Part shown: piece by piece, positions 9,468-18,116 of the stretch | Position numbering within the stretch: position 1 is the first letter of the stretch | Layout of the letters: each line of letters begins with the position of its first letter | Origin: Nodosilinea sp. P-1105 | Lineage (GTDB): Bacteria > Cyanobacteriota > Cyanobacteriia > Phormidesmidales > Phormidesmidaceae | DNA length: 64,000 bases | Reading direction: 5' to 3' | Assembly: GCF_012911975.1 (NCBI RefSeq) | Contig: NZ_SMDQ01000025.1 | Coordinates: forward strand, 1-64,000 | The notes under the pieces: generated by a model | Databases searched by the model: none | What the model was told of the DNA's origin: nothing | What the model saw: only the letters and a program-made list of their open reading frames with translations | Position numbers and translations under genes: made by a program

Positions 9468-10334
9468 CTACGGCTGAAAATCAGTTTCATTGATCAACGC
9501 TAGGGCCGTGCGCCAGACGCGATATCCTTCCTGATTCAGGTGCAGGCCATCGGTGGATAGATCCGGGCGCAGGTAGCCGTCCCCATCGGCAAACAGGGGA
9601 TAGAGGTCCAAAAATTCCACCCCCATTTCCACCGCCAACAATCTCAATTGTTGATTAATCGCCTGGATCTGCCCAGGGGGAATATCCGCTAGGCGATCGC
9701 GCCCTTCCCAGCTAGCGCGCGCTCCGCCGTGGGGCAAGACAGATTGCACTACGATCCGCAGCTCAGGATGGGCCTGCTGCAAGTCGCCAACGATACGACG
9801 AATGTTGTAAACCAGATCAGCGTCAGATCCACCCCAGATCAAGTCATTAATGCCCACCATAATAAAGGCGGCCTCTAGGGTATTGTTGTCGAGTAGGTGA
9901 ATGCGGTTGCGCAGACCGCTGGAATTTTCCCCCGAAATTGCCTGGTTGAGCCAGGTTTTGCGCCCCGGCAGCATCTCTGGGGGGAACCACAGGGTTAATG
10001 AATCCCCCAGCAGCACCGTTTGGCGCGGAGCATTGATCGCCTCAGCCGCCTCGGCTTCCGCTTGCAGTAGGGCCACCCATTGCTGGTAGTCCAGGGTATG
10101 GCGCTGGCCCAGTTCAGGTGCAACGGTGGTGGTGCTCCCATCTAGATCTGAAGCAAAGGCATTGGACTGAGACAACACCGTCTGGGAGCTGAGGCTAAGC
10201 TGCCGCAGGGTGACCAACACCGTAACGAACAACAGGCCATTTAAAACCAGCGACAGCAGTGCCCAGGGGGGGACTCCCTGGAAATAGCGGATCGCTTTGC
10301 GGAGCTGTGGATGGTGCTGAAGCGGTGGTGCCAC
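9468..10334 (-). CDS. SGNH/GDSL hydrolase family protein, membrane-anchored
   Basis: This 288-aa protein has one N-terminal transmembrane segment (around residues 25-45, 'ALLSLVLNGLLFVTVLVTL') and an outward SGNH hydrolase domain. Block I is 'LLGDSLTLW' with the nucleophile Ser. Block II Gly is in 'ISGENSSGLRNR', block III is 'GINDL', and block V is 'STDGLHLNQEGY' with the catalytic Asp and His. The family cleaves esters on lipids, polysaccharides or peptidoglycan acyl groups. The substrate here is unknown. It is transcribed convergently to the phn operon and is 146 bp from ychF on the same strand. Confidence 0.88.
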   Translation of the reverse strand: MAPPLQHHPQLRKAIRYFQGVPPWALLSLVLNGLLFVTVLVTLRQLSLSSQTVLSQSNAFASDLDGSTTTVAPELGQRHTLDYQQWVALLQAEAEAAEAINAPRQTVLLGDSLTLWFPPEMLPGRKTWLNQAISGENSSGLRNRIHLLDNNTLEAAFIMVGINDLIWGGSDADLVYNIRRIVGDLQQAHPELRIVVQSVLPHGGARASWEGRDRLADIPPGQIQAINQQLRLLAVEMGVEFLDLYPLFADGDGYLRPDLSTDGLHLNQEGYRVWRTALALINETDFQP

Positions 10335-10480
10335 AGTGTTAAGTGCCTAGTGAAATACCTACAAACCTAAAACTAAGCGAGCCGACCCTGATTGGCTGTT
10401 TGCCCCATAAGCCCCATTGGAACAAATTGTAGATAGTTTTTTGGGGGGAGACCACCCGTCTGCAATATTACTTCTGAGCA

Positions 10481-11572
10481 TTAGACGTTGAAGCGAAACA
10501 GCATCACGTCTCCTTCTTGCACCACATAGTCCTTGCCCTCACTGCGCACCTGGCCTTTTTCCTTAGCGGTGGTCATGGATCCTGCAGTCACTAATGCATC
10601 ATAGGCCACGGTCTCTGCCCGAATAAAGCCCCGCTCAAAGTCCGTGTGAATCACCCCTGCCGCCTGGGGTGCCACCATCCCCGCTTTGATTGTCCAGGCG
10701 CGGGTTTCCTTAGGGCCGGTGGTAAAGTAGGTGCGCAGTCCCAGTAAGTCGTAGGTGGCCCGGATCAGGGTCTTGAGCCCTCCCTGATCTACACCGAGGG
10801 ATTCTAGAAAATCCTGGCGTTCAGCGTCGCTAAGCTCTACCAGCTCGGCCTCCACCTGGGCCGAAATCACCACCACTTCAGCATTTTCTGCTGCGGCCAG
10901 GGCTTTGACTTGCTCAACCCAGGCGTTGCCGGTAGCGAGGTCGTCTTCTGACACATTGGTAGCGTAGATCACCGGTTTGCGGGTCAGCAATCCGAGGGAT
11001 TTGATCATGGCTTCCTCTTCTGGGTCAAGCTCTACCTGACGGGCGGTTTTACCGTCATTCAGCACCGGCAGAAACTTTTCTAAAACGGCCAGTTCTGCCT
11101 GGGCCTCTTTGTCAGCCCGGGCCAATTTGCGCACCCGCTCAATACGCCGTTCCAACTGGGCTAGATCTGCCAGGGCCAACTCCAGGTTGATTACCTCAAT
11201 GTCACGCGCCGGGTCGATAGAGCCAGAGACATGGATGATGTCGTCATCCTCAAAGCAGCGCACCACGTGGACGATCGCATCGACTTCACGAATATTGGCC
11301 AAAAACTGATTGCCCAGCCCTTCCCCCTGGCTGGCCCCCTGCACTAGGCCAGCAATGTCGACAAATTCCACCCGGGCTGGAGTGATGTCGGCCGAACTAG
11401 AGAGCTCCGCCAGCACCTGTAAGCGACCATCGGGTACCGCCACCACGCCGACATTGGGCTCAATGGTGCAAAACGGAAAATTGGCGGCTTGGGCCTTGGC
11501 GTTGGCCACCACGGCATTAAACAGGGTTGATTTTCCAACGTTGGGGAGGCCAACAATGCCAGCTCGTAACAT
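10481..11572 (-). CDS. ychF: YchF family redox-regulated ATPase
   Basis: This 363-aa protein is full length for the Obg-related YchF/OLA1 family, which prefers ATP over GTP and associates with ribosomes. G1 is 'GLPNVGKST', the switch region includes '[13 protein letters not shown]', and G3 is '[17 protein letters not shown]'. A coiled-coil insert follows ('[19 protein letters not shown]'), and the C-terminal TGS-like domain has '[14 protein letters not shown]' and '[13 protein letters not shown]'. It is a housekeeping gene, well conserved, which supports the backbone nature of this region. Confidence 0.95.
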   Translation of the reverse strand: MLRAGIVGLPNVGKSTLFNAVVANAKAQAANFPFCTIEPNVGVVAVPDGRLQVLAELSSSADITPARVEFVDIAGLVQGASQGEGLGNQFLANIREVDAIVHVVRCFEDDDIIHVSGSIDPARDIEVINLELALADLAQLERRIERVRKLARADKEAQAELAVLEKFLPVLNDGKTARQVELDPEEEAMIKSLGLLTRKPVIYATNVSEDDLATGNAWVEQVKALAAAENAEVVVISAQVEAELVELSDAERQDFLESLGVDQGGLKTLIRATYDLLGLRTYFTTGPKETRAWTIKAGMVAPQAAGVIHTDFERGFIRAETVAYDALVTAGSMTTAKEKGQVRSEGKDYVVQEGDVMLFRFNV

Positions 11573-11704
11573 GGGGGTACTTTATTCACCAAAAACACTT
11601 TTCATAGCATATGGGAGGACGGCCTGAATTGGCAGGACTGTTGCTACCCTTAGGACAATTCTTCCTACCAGGCTGCAACGCAGCCAACCACAAGGGGTGT
11701 CAGC

Positions 11705-12373
11705 ATGACTGGGCTAGAGGGCAAAAAGCCAGCAGACAATCTAAGGTTATATGCAGCTACCAGGTATTGGCCAGGCATGGCTCGGTTTGGGATTCCCCTA
11801 TGGGTGGTGGCGATCGGCCTGACGGGATGTAATACCCTAGGGCTGCCGAACCCGTTTGGTGGCAGCGCAGTGTCGATGGAGAATCAATATGTATCGCGAT
11901 CGCTGCGTCATCGCGATCTGGTTAGCAAAATGCTGCCAGTACAGCTGCGCCTCAGGGATGGCTGGCAACCAGCGCCAACCGGTTCATTGCACCGACAGGC
12001 TGACTTAGAAGCTTATCACCCCGACCAGGGGATGTATTTAATCGTCTTGGGGGAAAGCCGCGAGGCTCTGGACAATGCGGCTGCTGATCTAGAAGAACAG
12101 GCCACCCTTTACCTGCAACTGCTAAAGGGAGAATTTGACAATACCCTCTCTGGTGAAACCCAAACCAACGTCAATCAGGTTAATTCCCTACCAGCGGTTC
12201 AGTATGAGCTGCGGGGGGAGGTACTAGGGCAAGCGGTGGCTTATTTGCACACGACCCTGGAGCTAGACGACCACTACTACCAGGTTGTAGTGTGGACCGC
12301 TGACAATCGCTGGGAAACCAATGAAAGCGCAATGGGTGACATTGTTCAGGGCTTCCGAGTGGATCAAAATTAA
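11705..12373 (+). CDS. Predicted lipoprotein of unknown function
   Basis: This 222-aa frame starts behind an AAGGGG Shine-Dalgarno. An alternative start at ATG 11777 gives a shorter, more typical signal peptide. The hydrophobic stretch 'GIPLWVVAIGLTGC' ends in a lipobox whose Cys would be lipid-modified. The mature part is soluble and alpha/beta-like ('QLRLRDGWQP', 'MYLIVLGESREALDN', 'HYYQVVVWTADNRW') and resembles small periplasmic proteins that package a stress-related fold, but I cannot assign a family. It is divergent from ychF and 118 bp upstream of the thylakoid protein gene. Confidence 0.8.
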   Translation: MTGLEGKKPADNLRLYAATRYWPGMARFGIPLWVVAIGLTGCNTLGLPNPFGGSAVSMENQYVSRSLRHRDLVSKMLPVQLRLRDGWQPAPTGSLHRQADLEAYHPDQGMYLIVLGESREALDNAAADLEEQATLYLQLLKGEFDNTLSGETQTNVNQVNSLPAVQYELRGEVLGQAVAYLHTTLELDDHYYQVVVWTADNRWETNESAMGDIVQGFRVDQN

Positions 12374-12491
12374 TCGGGTGCTACCAGACCAATTCCTGTA
12401 TCTGCCCCTAAGGGTGGGGCCATTCTGTGGCCTAATAGACTAGGGTCTGATTTTAGCGGCCCTATGGAGTAACAATCGAGAGCGTAACGTC

Positions 12492-13109
12492 ATGCAGCGG
12501 TGGCTTAGGACATTAGTAAAAACCTGGACAATCCCAATCGCCCCATTCGCGGCCCGGTGCCGTCTGGGCTTGGGGTTAGGGATGGTAACGCTGCTGCTGT
12601 GGCTAGGGTTGGGGGGGCAACCGGCCGCCCTGGCGGGGCTGAACGACGATAATTACGATGGCAATATCTTCGCCCTGTATGCGGGCAATGGCTCTTTGGT
12701 GCCGCCTCGGGTCAACTTAGAACAGTCGCTTAAGTACGGCAAGCCTGCCCTGATGGTGATTTATGTGGACGATAGCCGCGACTGTAAGATATTCTCGTCG
12801 GTGATTTCGCAACTGCAAGCCCCCTATGGACGGGTGGCCAACTTCATTCCGGTGATGGCCGATTCAATTCCGGTCAAAGATACCTACGAGCCGACTGAAC
12901 CGGGTTACTACTTTCACAATGCGGTACCCCAGACGTTGATCTTTAACGCCGATGGGGAACTGGTGTTTAACGAAGTCGGGATTGTCTCCTATGAGGCCAT
13001 TGACGATGTGATGCGAGAGGTATTTGATCTGCTACCCCGCTCAGAATCGGTAGATCTGCGCCGCCGCCCCGTAAACGAAGTCAATACCGAACTGGTGCCA
13101 GAATCCTAA
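12492..13109 (+). CDS. Thylakoid photosystem I accumulation factor-like, thioredoxin-like protein
   Basis: This 205-aa protein has an N-terminal hydrophobic helix (about residues 25-50) and a soluble thioredoxin-like domain. It contains 'LNDDNYDGNIFALYAGNG', 'KPALMVIYVDDSRDCK', 'EPTEPGYYFHNAVPQTLIFN' and 'EVFDLLPR', which match a cyanobacterial family annotated as needed for photosystem I accumulation at the thylakoid membrane. The usual CxxC pair is absent; one Cys lies in 'SRDCKIFSS', so classical disulphide exchange is unlikely. The name comes from recall of the family and would need a homology search. Confidence 0.68.
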   Translation: MQRWLRTLVKTWTIPIAPFAARCRLGLGLGMVTLLLWLGLGGQPAALAGLNDDNYDGNIFALYAGNGSLVPPRVNLEQSLKYGKPALMVIYVDDSRDCKIFSSVISQLQAPYGRVANFIPVMADSIPVKDTYEPTEPGYYFHNAVPQTLIFNADGELVFNEVGIVSYEAIDDVMREVFDLLPRSESVDLRRRPVNEVNTELVPES

Positions 13110-13113
13110 TAGA

Positions 13114-13212
13114 GGTTATGCTCAATCGGGTATCCGCGATGGCTTTCAAACGGGTACGATTATTCAAGGCGCAGGTATTCAAGTGGGCGATCGCGCCGTG
13201 ATTGTTCCTTAG
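13114..13212 (+). pseudogene. Short C-terminal gene fragment
   Basis: Just after the previous stop, a frame without a start reads 'GIRDGFQTGTIIQGAGIQVGD' and on to 'RAVIVP' then a stop. It looks like the tail of a beta-rich protein whose upstream part is gone. I cannot identify the parent. A HIP1 site lies within it. Confidence 0.25.
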
Positions 13213-13229
13213 GCCCACCAGTAGGGGCG

Positions 13230-14042
13230 CTAGGGTTTAGCTACTCCCTGCACTAGAGGCCGAAACGTCTCGACCCAGTGGCCCTGGGCGGTGACCAGGG
13301 TGGGGTAGGGGCGATCACCATAGTTTTGCCCCACCACCAGAGGGAAAATAACCTGATCGTCGAGGGCCACCCAGGTGGCCCCAGCAGCCTGAACAATCGC
13401 CCAAACAGCGGCAATGTCCCAAATTTTGGGGGTGGCTTCCACGGCCCCGATCGCCCAGCCAGCCCCCACAATCAGCAAATTGTAGGCCGCCGACCCCAAC
13501 ATCCGAATCTTGCAGGGAAAGGGGTTGGCAAGCAGGTGGGTACTGCGGGCACAGAGGCTAAAGAACTGGTTTTGGCCGGGGGCGGCATCGCTAGGGTGCA
13601 TCGGTCGTCCATTGCAGTAGGCCCCGGTGGGCATTTCTAGTCCGCTCTCCCCTGGCCAATAGCCATAAAAGTCCTGCCCCAGAGGGGGCATGGCCACATA
13701 GCCAAATACTGGCACCCCCCGGTACAGCAGCCCCAGGGAAATGCCCCAGACGGGAATGCCCCGGGTAAAGTTGGTGGTACCGTCGATGGGGTCAATAATC
13801 CAGCACCAGTCGGTGGCGGGGAAAATATGTTCGACTTCTTCGCTGAGCACCCCATGGTCCGGAAACTGCTGCTGGATAGCCAACCGTAGGGTTTCGTCAG
13901 CCCAGCGATCGCAGCGGGTGACCAGGCTACCGTCCGCTTTCACATCCCCCTGCACCTGGCCAAAGTCAACCAGCAGCTTGTCGCCTACATCCCCAGTGAT
14001 ATCTTTAGCAAAGGCCAGTACCGTATCCCAAACGTTATCCAT
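13230..14042 (-). CDS. Inositol monophosphatase family protein
   Basis: This 270-aa enzyme belongs to the Mg-dependent, Li-sensitive phosphatase superfamily. The metal-binding motif is 'WIIDPIDGTTNFTRGIPVW', with an upstream 'VLSEEVE' that supplies the Glu ligand. 'CNGRPMHPS' and a C-terminal 'KIWDIAAVWAIVQAAGATW' match the second signature. Members hydrolyse inositol monophosphate, histidinol phosphate or PAP; the substrate is not decidable here. It starts at ATG 14042, about 115 bp before the tRNA gene on the other strand, and is the last chromosomal gene before the integrated element. Confidence 0.92.
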   Translation of the reverse strand: MDNVWDTVLAFAKDITGDVGDKLLVDFGQVQGDVKADGSLVTRCDRWADETLRLAIQQQFPDHGVLSEEVEHIFPATDWCWIIDPIDGTTNFTRGIPVWGISLGLLYRGVPVFGYVAMPPLGQDFYGYWPGESGLEMPTGAYCNGRPMHPSDAAPGQNQFFSLCARSTHLLANPFPCKIRMLGSAAYNLLIVGAGWAIGAVEATPKIWDIAAVWAIVQAAGATWVALDDQVIFPLVVGQNYGDRPYPTLVTAQGHWVETFRPLVQGVAKP

Positions 14043-14155
14043 GGTTCATCCCTAGGGCTATTTAGACGGGGATTGCCCCATCGCGCCTATGACTATAGCC
14101 CATCGCCGCTGCTCTACCAGTGGCTTGCCTGGCAGTGTAAAATAGCCACTAGTTT

Positions 14156-14229
14156 GGGGTTGTAGCTCAGCAGGATAGAGCAACCGCCTCCTAAGCGGTA
14201 GGTCGTGGGTTCGAATCCCGCCAACCCTG
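14156..14229 (+). tRNA. tRNA-Arg (anticodon CCU)
   Basis: The sequence folds as a standard cloverleaf: acceptor GGGGTTG/CAACCCT, D arm GCTC...GAGC, anticodon arm ACCGC-CTCCTAA-GCGGT with anticodon CCT, T arm GTGGG-TTCGAAT-CCCGC, discriminator G. CCA is not encoded, as usual in cyanobacteria. A tyrosine integrase gene lies 124 bp downstream, so the 3' part of this tRNA is very likely the attachment site of the element. Confidence 0.93.
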
Positions 14230-14269
14230 TTCCTCAAAATCCGTTATTTCAAAGCTTTTCGGGAATCGC

Positions 14270-14346
14270 TTGACAGAAGCGGTGAATCCCTTTTTATCCG
14301 GATTTCCCTAATTTTGGCCAGAAAAGTAGGGAACATTTAGGGAACA
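14270..14346 (+). promoter_or_regulatory. Integrase promoter and candidate arm-type binding repeats
   Basis: TTGACA at 14270-14275 with TTTATC 17 bp later forms a plausible sigma-70 promoter for the integrase. TAGGGAACA occurs at 14327-14335 and 14338-14346, exactly 11 bp apart, about one helical turn. The inverted form TTCCCTAA lies at 14304-14311. Such repeats between a tRNA attachment site and the integrase start are what integrase arm sites or an autoregulatory operator look like. The interpretation is inference. Confidence 0.5.
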
Positions 14347-14352
14347 AAACCG

Positions 14353-15441
14353 ATGGCCAAAGATTTTGACACGGCCCTGAAGGCAGCCAATACCCGGCTC
14401 AAGACAGCCAAGGTCAGAGTGACCTTGAGAACCAGGCGAGACTCTATCTTTATGCGAGCGACCCTGCCACCAAAGCCAGGAAGCAACCATGTGGATCCTC
14501 AGCAGTATGATCTCCGTACTGGCTTACCCGCTAGCCTGGATGGACTCAAGCGAGCCGAAAACGAAGCAAAGCTATTAGGCTCCCAGTTGGCGCTGAAAAC
14601 CTTTCGATGGGAAGACTGGATAGACATTACGCCGCCCAATGAGCGAAAAGGGGCAGAAGCCATTGAGGCATTCAAAAAGCACTGGTTTTCGACCCACCAA
14701 ATTACCGAAGCCACCTGGGAGCGCCACTGGCTACAGGTGTTCAAGCAACTGCCTCAGGATAAGGCCCTCACCCCAGAAATGCTGCTGACCGTTGCCTTGG
14801 ACTCCCAACCGGACTCCCGTAAGCGGAAACGGTCTAGTCGAATGCTGCAGCGGTTGGCGGAGTTCTTAAATCTGGAGATTAATTTGAAGGCCTACCAGGG
14901 GCACTACAACCAACCCGATAAGGCCCGTGACTTACCCAGCGACGAGTTGATTAGCACCTGGAGAGATAAGATTCCGAATCAAAATTGGCAATGGATCTTT
15001 GGGATGCTGGCGACCTTCGGCTTGAGGCCCCATGAAGCCTGGTTCTGTGAGTTCGAAGATCCGTTGACCCTGAAGGTGCTGGACGGAAAAACCGATGAGC
15101 GCATTGCTTCAGCCCTTTATCCAGACTGGGTAAAAAAGTGGAATCTTGAGGAGATGAAACCTCCGAAGCTTTCCTGTCAGACGTTTCAGCAGTACGGTGA
15201 TCGGTGTTGTAAACAATTCAGACGATACAATGTGCCCTTCGTTCCCTATGACCTGCGCCATGCCTGGGCATTGCGAGCAGCGGTCAAATTTCGGTTACCG
15301 GAAACGGTGGCAGCAAAACTAATGGGGCATTCTGTGGCGGTTCACCATAAGACTTACCACCGCTGGCTATCGGCTATTGAGCAGCGACAGGCGTATATGG
15401 ATGCGATCGCAAAAGGACCTTCTTCCCCAGAGGCTAAATGA
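14353..15441 (+). CDS. Tyrosine recombinase (element integrase)
   Basis: This 362-aa site-specific integrase has box I in 'LATFGLRPHEAW' (Arg near 220), then 'YDLRHAWALRAA' (His-x-x-Arg, around 298) and 'LMGHSVAVHHKTYHRW', which supplies the second His and the nucleophilic Tyr near 336. The N-terminal 130 residues are a basic arm-binding and core-binding region. It should catalyse integration and excision at the adjacent tRNA-Arg. Its last 8 bp overlap the convergent gene at 15434. Cyanobacterial tRNA-targeting integrases of this type are common on genomic islands. Confidence 0.9.
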   Translation: MAKDFDTALKAANTRLKTAKVRVTLRTRRDSIFMRATLPPKPGSNHVDPQQYDLRTGLPASLDGLKRAENEAKLLGSQLALKTFRWEDWIDITPPNERKGAEAIEAFKKHWFSTHQITEATWERHWLQVFKQLPQDKALTPEMLLTVALDSQPDSRKRKRSSRMLQRLAEFLNLEINLKAYQGHYNQPDKARDLPSDELISTWRDKIPNQNWQWIFGMLATFGLRPHEAWFCEFEDPLTLKVLDGKTDERIASALYPDWVKKWNLEEMKPPKLSCQTFQQYGDRCCKQFRRYNVPFVPYDLRHAWALRAAVKFRLPETVAAKLMGHSVAVHHKTYHRWLSAIEQRQAYMDAIAKGPSSPEAK

Positions 15442-15763
15442 GTCGTCGTCGGCTGGGGTCTTCGGCTAGCCGCTTTTTGGCCAGGGGAATGTTGATGTAG
15501 TAGCGAGCCTTTTGCCGACCAGGCCGACGACGATCTTCTACTTCTTTGCTCTTGCCGACTCTCAACAGCCCCGAGTCCATATCTTTGTAGATTTGGCTGG
15601 GGCTGTCGTAGCCCAGAGCCTTAACGGCTTTGGCAATGGGCAGATACTCTGGCTCTTGCTTGGCCTCATTCAAACCAAGCATTTCGGAGAGGACCTGCCT
15701 GACTTTGATTTCAACTAGACGCTCTAGCTCATGGTGGGGAATCAGAGGCTCTTGCATGGTCAA
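15434..15763 (-). CDS. Small DNA-binding protein, candidate excisionase
   Basis: This 109-aa protein has an N-terminal amphipathic helix ('HHELERLVEIKVRQVLSEML') and a central winged-helix/MerR-like segment ('YLPIAKAVKALGYDSPSQIYKDMDSGLL'), then a basic C-terminal part rich in Arg/Lys ('RRRPGRQKARYYINI', 'DPSRRRLI'). The layout resembles excisionase/helix-turn-helix proteins that read 'choose the element row, bend DNA'. It converges on the integrase with overlapping ends, so transcription of one would oppose the other. The role as recombination directionality factor is inference from position and fold guess. Confidence 0.65.
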   Translation of the reverse strand: MTMQEPLIPHHELERLVEIKVRQVLSEMLGLNEAKQEPEYLPIAKAVKALGYDSPSQIYKDMDSGLLRVGKSKEVEDRRRPGRQKARYYINIPLAKKRLAEDPSRRRLI

Positions 15764-16527
15764 CCCTCCGCTTGGGTTTATTTGACATCAAACAGAGCAC
15801 TACTAATTGGCCGAGGTGAGACCAAGTCTACCAAGAGCAGTCAGAAGTCATACTTTATGGGTAAAAGTAATACTCTGCTTTACTTGAAAGATAGACCGTC
15901 AAGTTAGACAACGACAGAGGGACGAAATGTTCATTTATCAAAATAAATGTAGTTGTTGCACAATCCTTTCAAATTCATTGAACTGACTCTGAAAAAGTCA
16001 AAGAAAGCCCCAAAATATCCAACAATACATAACTTAATGACAATGAAAACCTATATGAGCCAAGGCATAGGAGACTCAAAGAGAGGTATTTTTCAAGCGG
16101 TATGGGTAAAGATTTGACTCGAAATGTTTCGTTGTCTTGCGATGAGGTTGCGAGCTCTCTTCTTCAACCCAGTGAACATTCTCTTGAATGGTCTGAAGAT
16201 AGAGGACTAGATGTATAGTCCAGATGAATAGAGAGTTCGGAAGCTTTGCAGACCTCTGTAAACCACGGATTTGCAGTACTTTTAGCCGAGTGCCTCTATA
16301 CCTTACCCCAAATTTACCCCAATAGCAGGCGCGTCCACAGAACCTGGTGTTTTCTGCGATCGCATCAATTCAGCGTTACTCTGCTGCTTGATAACACTAC
16401 TCGATAAAACTCAGCACTTTTTCAGCGCAAATCAACCGACTTGAGCTAGGATAACGGCATATCATTGGTGCTTTCCCTGATAAGTCCTGCGTTTTCCATC
16501 TTTCTCGACCGGTCTTTTAGGATAGCT
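15764..16527. other. Long non-coding stretch, AT-rich
   Basis: This 760-bp stretch holds no well-supported gene. A small frame at 16102-16218 (+, 38 codons, 'MGKDLTRNVSLSCDEVASSL...') has reasonable composition but no recognisable family and may be a remnant. The base composition is clearly more AT-rich than the backbone. A HIP1 octamer occurs near 16357. No strong hairpin or repeat array was seen. Confidence 0.5.
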
Positions 16528-16995
16528 ATGGCTAGATCACGCCAACCCCAAAGTTCATCTCCAGGTAAGCAGACTTCAAAAAGTAAGCCCCGAGTGCGAT
16601 TCATCTTTGAGCCCGATCGCACTTCCCCCAACGGCATCACCTATTCCTGGCTGATCCACGATACCTACAACGGCAAAGAGAAGGCGGCCACTGCCACTCG
16701 GGCTTTTTGGTTACCCTTCGCCTATGAAGCGGCAGGGGAGTACTCGGAAGATGAACTCAAGGAGTTGGCGCAGCAGTCGATCTGGCAAATGGAGGCTCAA
16801 ATTCAACATTTGAGGGAGAAGTTTGGTCTAGGGGTAGGCCCGACCAGTTCGGCGAATGAGGCGCTGGTGTCCTCTGCCTCTGTCGCTGCAGCGGAGGAAT
16901 CCTCCAGTGTTACTCCTTCATTTGCTCCCCCTCAGGCCGGGACTGTCGCTCCTGTGGATATTGACCTACTGGATGAGTTTACTGATGTCCTATGA
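16528..16995 (+). CDS. Hypothetical element protein (155 aa)
   Basis: I start at ATG 16528 ('MARSRQPQSSSPGK'), because the upstream 21 residues of the track ORF look non-coding. The N-terminus is basic and Ser/Lys-rich, followed by a compact domain 'RVRFIFEPDRTSPNGITYSWLIHDTYNGKEKAATATRAFWLPFAYEA' and a helix 'EDELKELAQQSIWQMEAQIQHLREKF'. The tail is Ser/Ala/Pro-rich. It overlaps the next gene by four bases (ATGA), so the two products are likely to act together. I do not recognise the family. A basic start with a helical middle would suit a DNA-binding accessory or mobilisation protein, but that is a guess. Confidence 0.7.
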   Translation: MARSRQPQSSSPGKQTSKSKPRVRFIFEPDRTSPNGITYSWLIHDTYNGKEKAATATRAFWLPFAYEAAGEYSEDELKELAQQSIWQMEAQIQHLREKFGLGVGPTSSANEALVSSASVAAAEESSSVTPSFAPPQAGTVAPVDIDLLDEFTDVL

Positions 16996-17663
16996 GTGAC
17001 GCCCATTTGCCAAAAACTCCCGGTTCTGAGAAGGGAAAGCAGGTTCGCGAGCAGTATTTTACTCTGGCCAAAAGTTCGGCCAGAGGGGTTAAGTCCTACG
17101 AAGACCTGTATCAGCGGTATGTGAGGAGTCCTAATGCAGCTCAGGCGTTGGATCAAGAGGTGGCCAGAACGGCGCTCCAGCATGGTAGTTCGCCTCGGCA
17201 GGTAATTCAATTGCTGGCACAGGGACCGTTTACGCAACAGCAAACGGTTGGCTTAGAGGCTGAGGAGAAGAAAGCCGCGATTCCTGGACTGCTGCAGTAC
17301 GCCCAAACAGTGGTCAACTCGGTTCAGCAGCAGCGCTATCTGGAATATGCCTGTGCCGTCACCGGGACTATTCAAAGCTACCCGGATCTGTATCGAGACT
17401 ATGTTGGTAGTGATCTCTCTGCCATTCAATTGGATCAGAAGGTGACCGCAGCGGCTTTGGGTGCCGGAGAGAATGTGAATGCAGTGTCTCAGCTCCTGCA
17501 GCAGGGGCCATATGCTCGATTTCAACTGGATGTAAAGCATGTGCCGCTTCAAACCATTGAGCAGTATGCCAGTGGTACAGTGGCGCAGGTGCAGGCGATT
17601 CAGTCGCTTCAGCTGGGGCAATCTCAGCGATCGCCTAATCTTGCCAAGGGGTTAGAGCGCTAA
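16992..17663 (+). CDS. Hypothetical protein with two internal repeats
   Basis: This 223-aa protein contains two copies of a domain of about 60 residues: 'SYEDLYQRYV...ALDQEVARTALQHGSS...LLAQGPF' and 'SYPDLYRDYV...QLDQKVTAAALGAGEN...LLQQGPY'. Both have the pattern YxxLYxxYV, LDxxV, ALxxG, LLxQGP. The arrangement recalls helical modules found in C-terminal parts of some relaxases and plasmid mobilisation proteins, but I cannot verify that from sequence alone. It is translationally coupled to the preceding gene. No signal or membrane segment is present. Confidence 0.72.
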   Translation: MSDAHLPKTPGSEKGKQVREQYFTLAKSSARGVKSYEDLYQRYVRSPNAAQALDQEVARTALQHGSSPRQVIQLLAQGPFTQQQTVGLEAEEKKAAIPGLLQYAQTVVNSVQQQRYLEYACAVTGTIQSYPDLYRDYVGSDLSAIQLDQKVTAAALGAGENVNAVSQLLQQGPYARFQLDVKHVPLQTIEQYASGTVAQVQAIQSLQLGQSQRSPNLAKGLER

Positions 17664-17749
17664 ATCCCAGCCTTCATCAAAGATTGGGACGTTCTAAATG
17701 TCACTTTTGGCACTGATCCGATTAAGCAATGTAGCCAAGCTGGCACAAT

Positions 17750-17986
17750 TTAGATGTCCTTCACTTCATTGCCTAAATACCGCTCTACAAAGGCTTTCGC
17801 AGCTTCTGGGTTTAGCTCTTTCAGGGCTCTGACAATGTCCAACACTGTCTCAGCCGACGGGTCACGTTTCTCATTCGCCCATCGGTAAACGCTGTTGCGC
17901 TCAATATTGAGAGCCATAGCAAGGCTGTATTGACTCACCTCATACTCCTCAAGCACCTGCCTGAGTACCTGTCCTGCTTTTCCCAT
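17750..17986 (-). CDS. XRE-family helix-turn-helix regulator
   Basis: This 78-aa protein is a single helix-turn-helix domain: 'LRQVLEEYEVSQYSLAMALNIERNSVYRWANEKRDPSAETVLDIVRAL' is a canonical lambda-repressor-like fold. It is divergent from the 100-aa gene at 18117, and the shared 130-bp intergenic region holds a strong promoter, so it probably regulates that gene and itself. It lies 0.7 kb before brxA, making it the closest candidate regulator of the defence locus; no WYL-type BrxR is visible. Confidence 0.88.
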   Translation of the reverse strand: MGKAGQVLRQVLEEYEVSQYSLAMALNIERNSVYRWANEKRDPSAETVLDIVRALKELNPEAAKAFVERYLGNEVKDI

Positions 17987-18050
17987 GACCTCATGGTGTC
18001 AGAGGACAATAACCGAGTAAATGACCATTCGGTAGACGAGAGCCTAACTG

Positions 18051-18079
18051 TTGACGGCACCCGATTGGCCGACTATTAT
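18051..18079 (+). promoter_or_regulatory. Sigma-70-type promoter
   Basis: TTGACG at 18051-18056 and TATTAT at 18074-18079 are separated by exactly 17 bp. Transcription would begin near 18086, about 30 bp before ATG 18117. The TGTCGACA palindrome at 18094-18101 lies just downstream and could be an operator for the divergent XRE protein. The track ORF beginning at 18051 starts inside the -35 box and is not the real start. Confidence 0.6.
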
Positions 18080-18116
18080 AACGACATCCAGACTGTCGAC
18101 ATTTACAAATTGTCCT

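Noticed and set aside
16992-17663. Relaxase
   Set aside because: The repeats recall parts of relaxases, but no HUH or tyrosine relaxase motif was seen here or elsewhere in the window.
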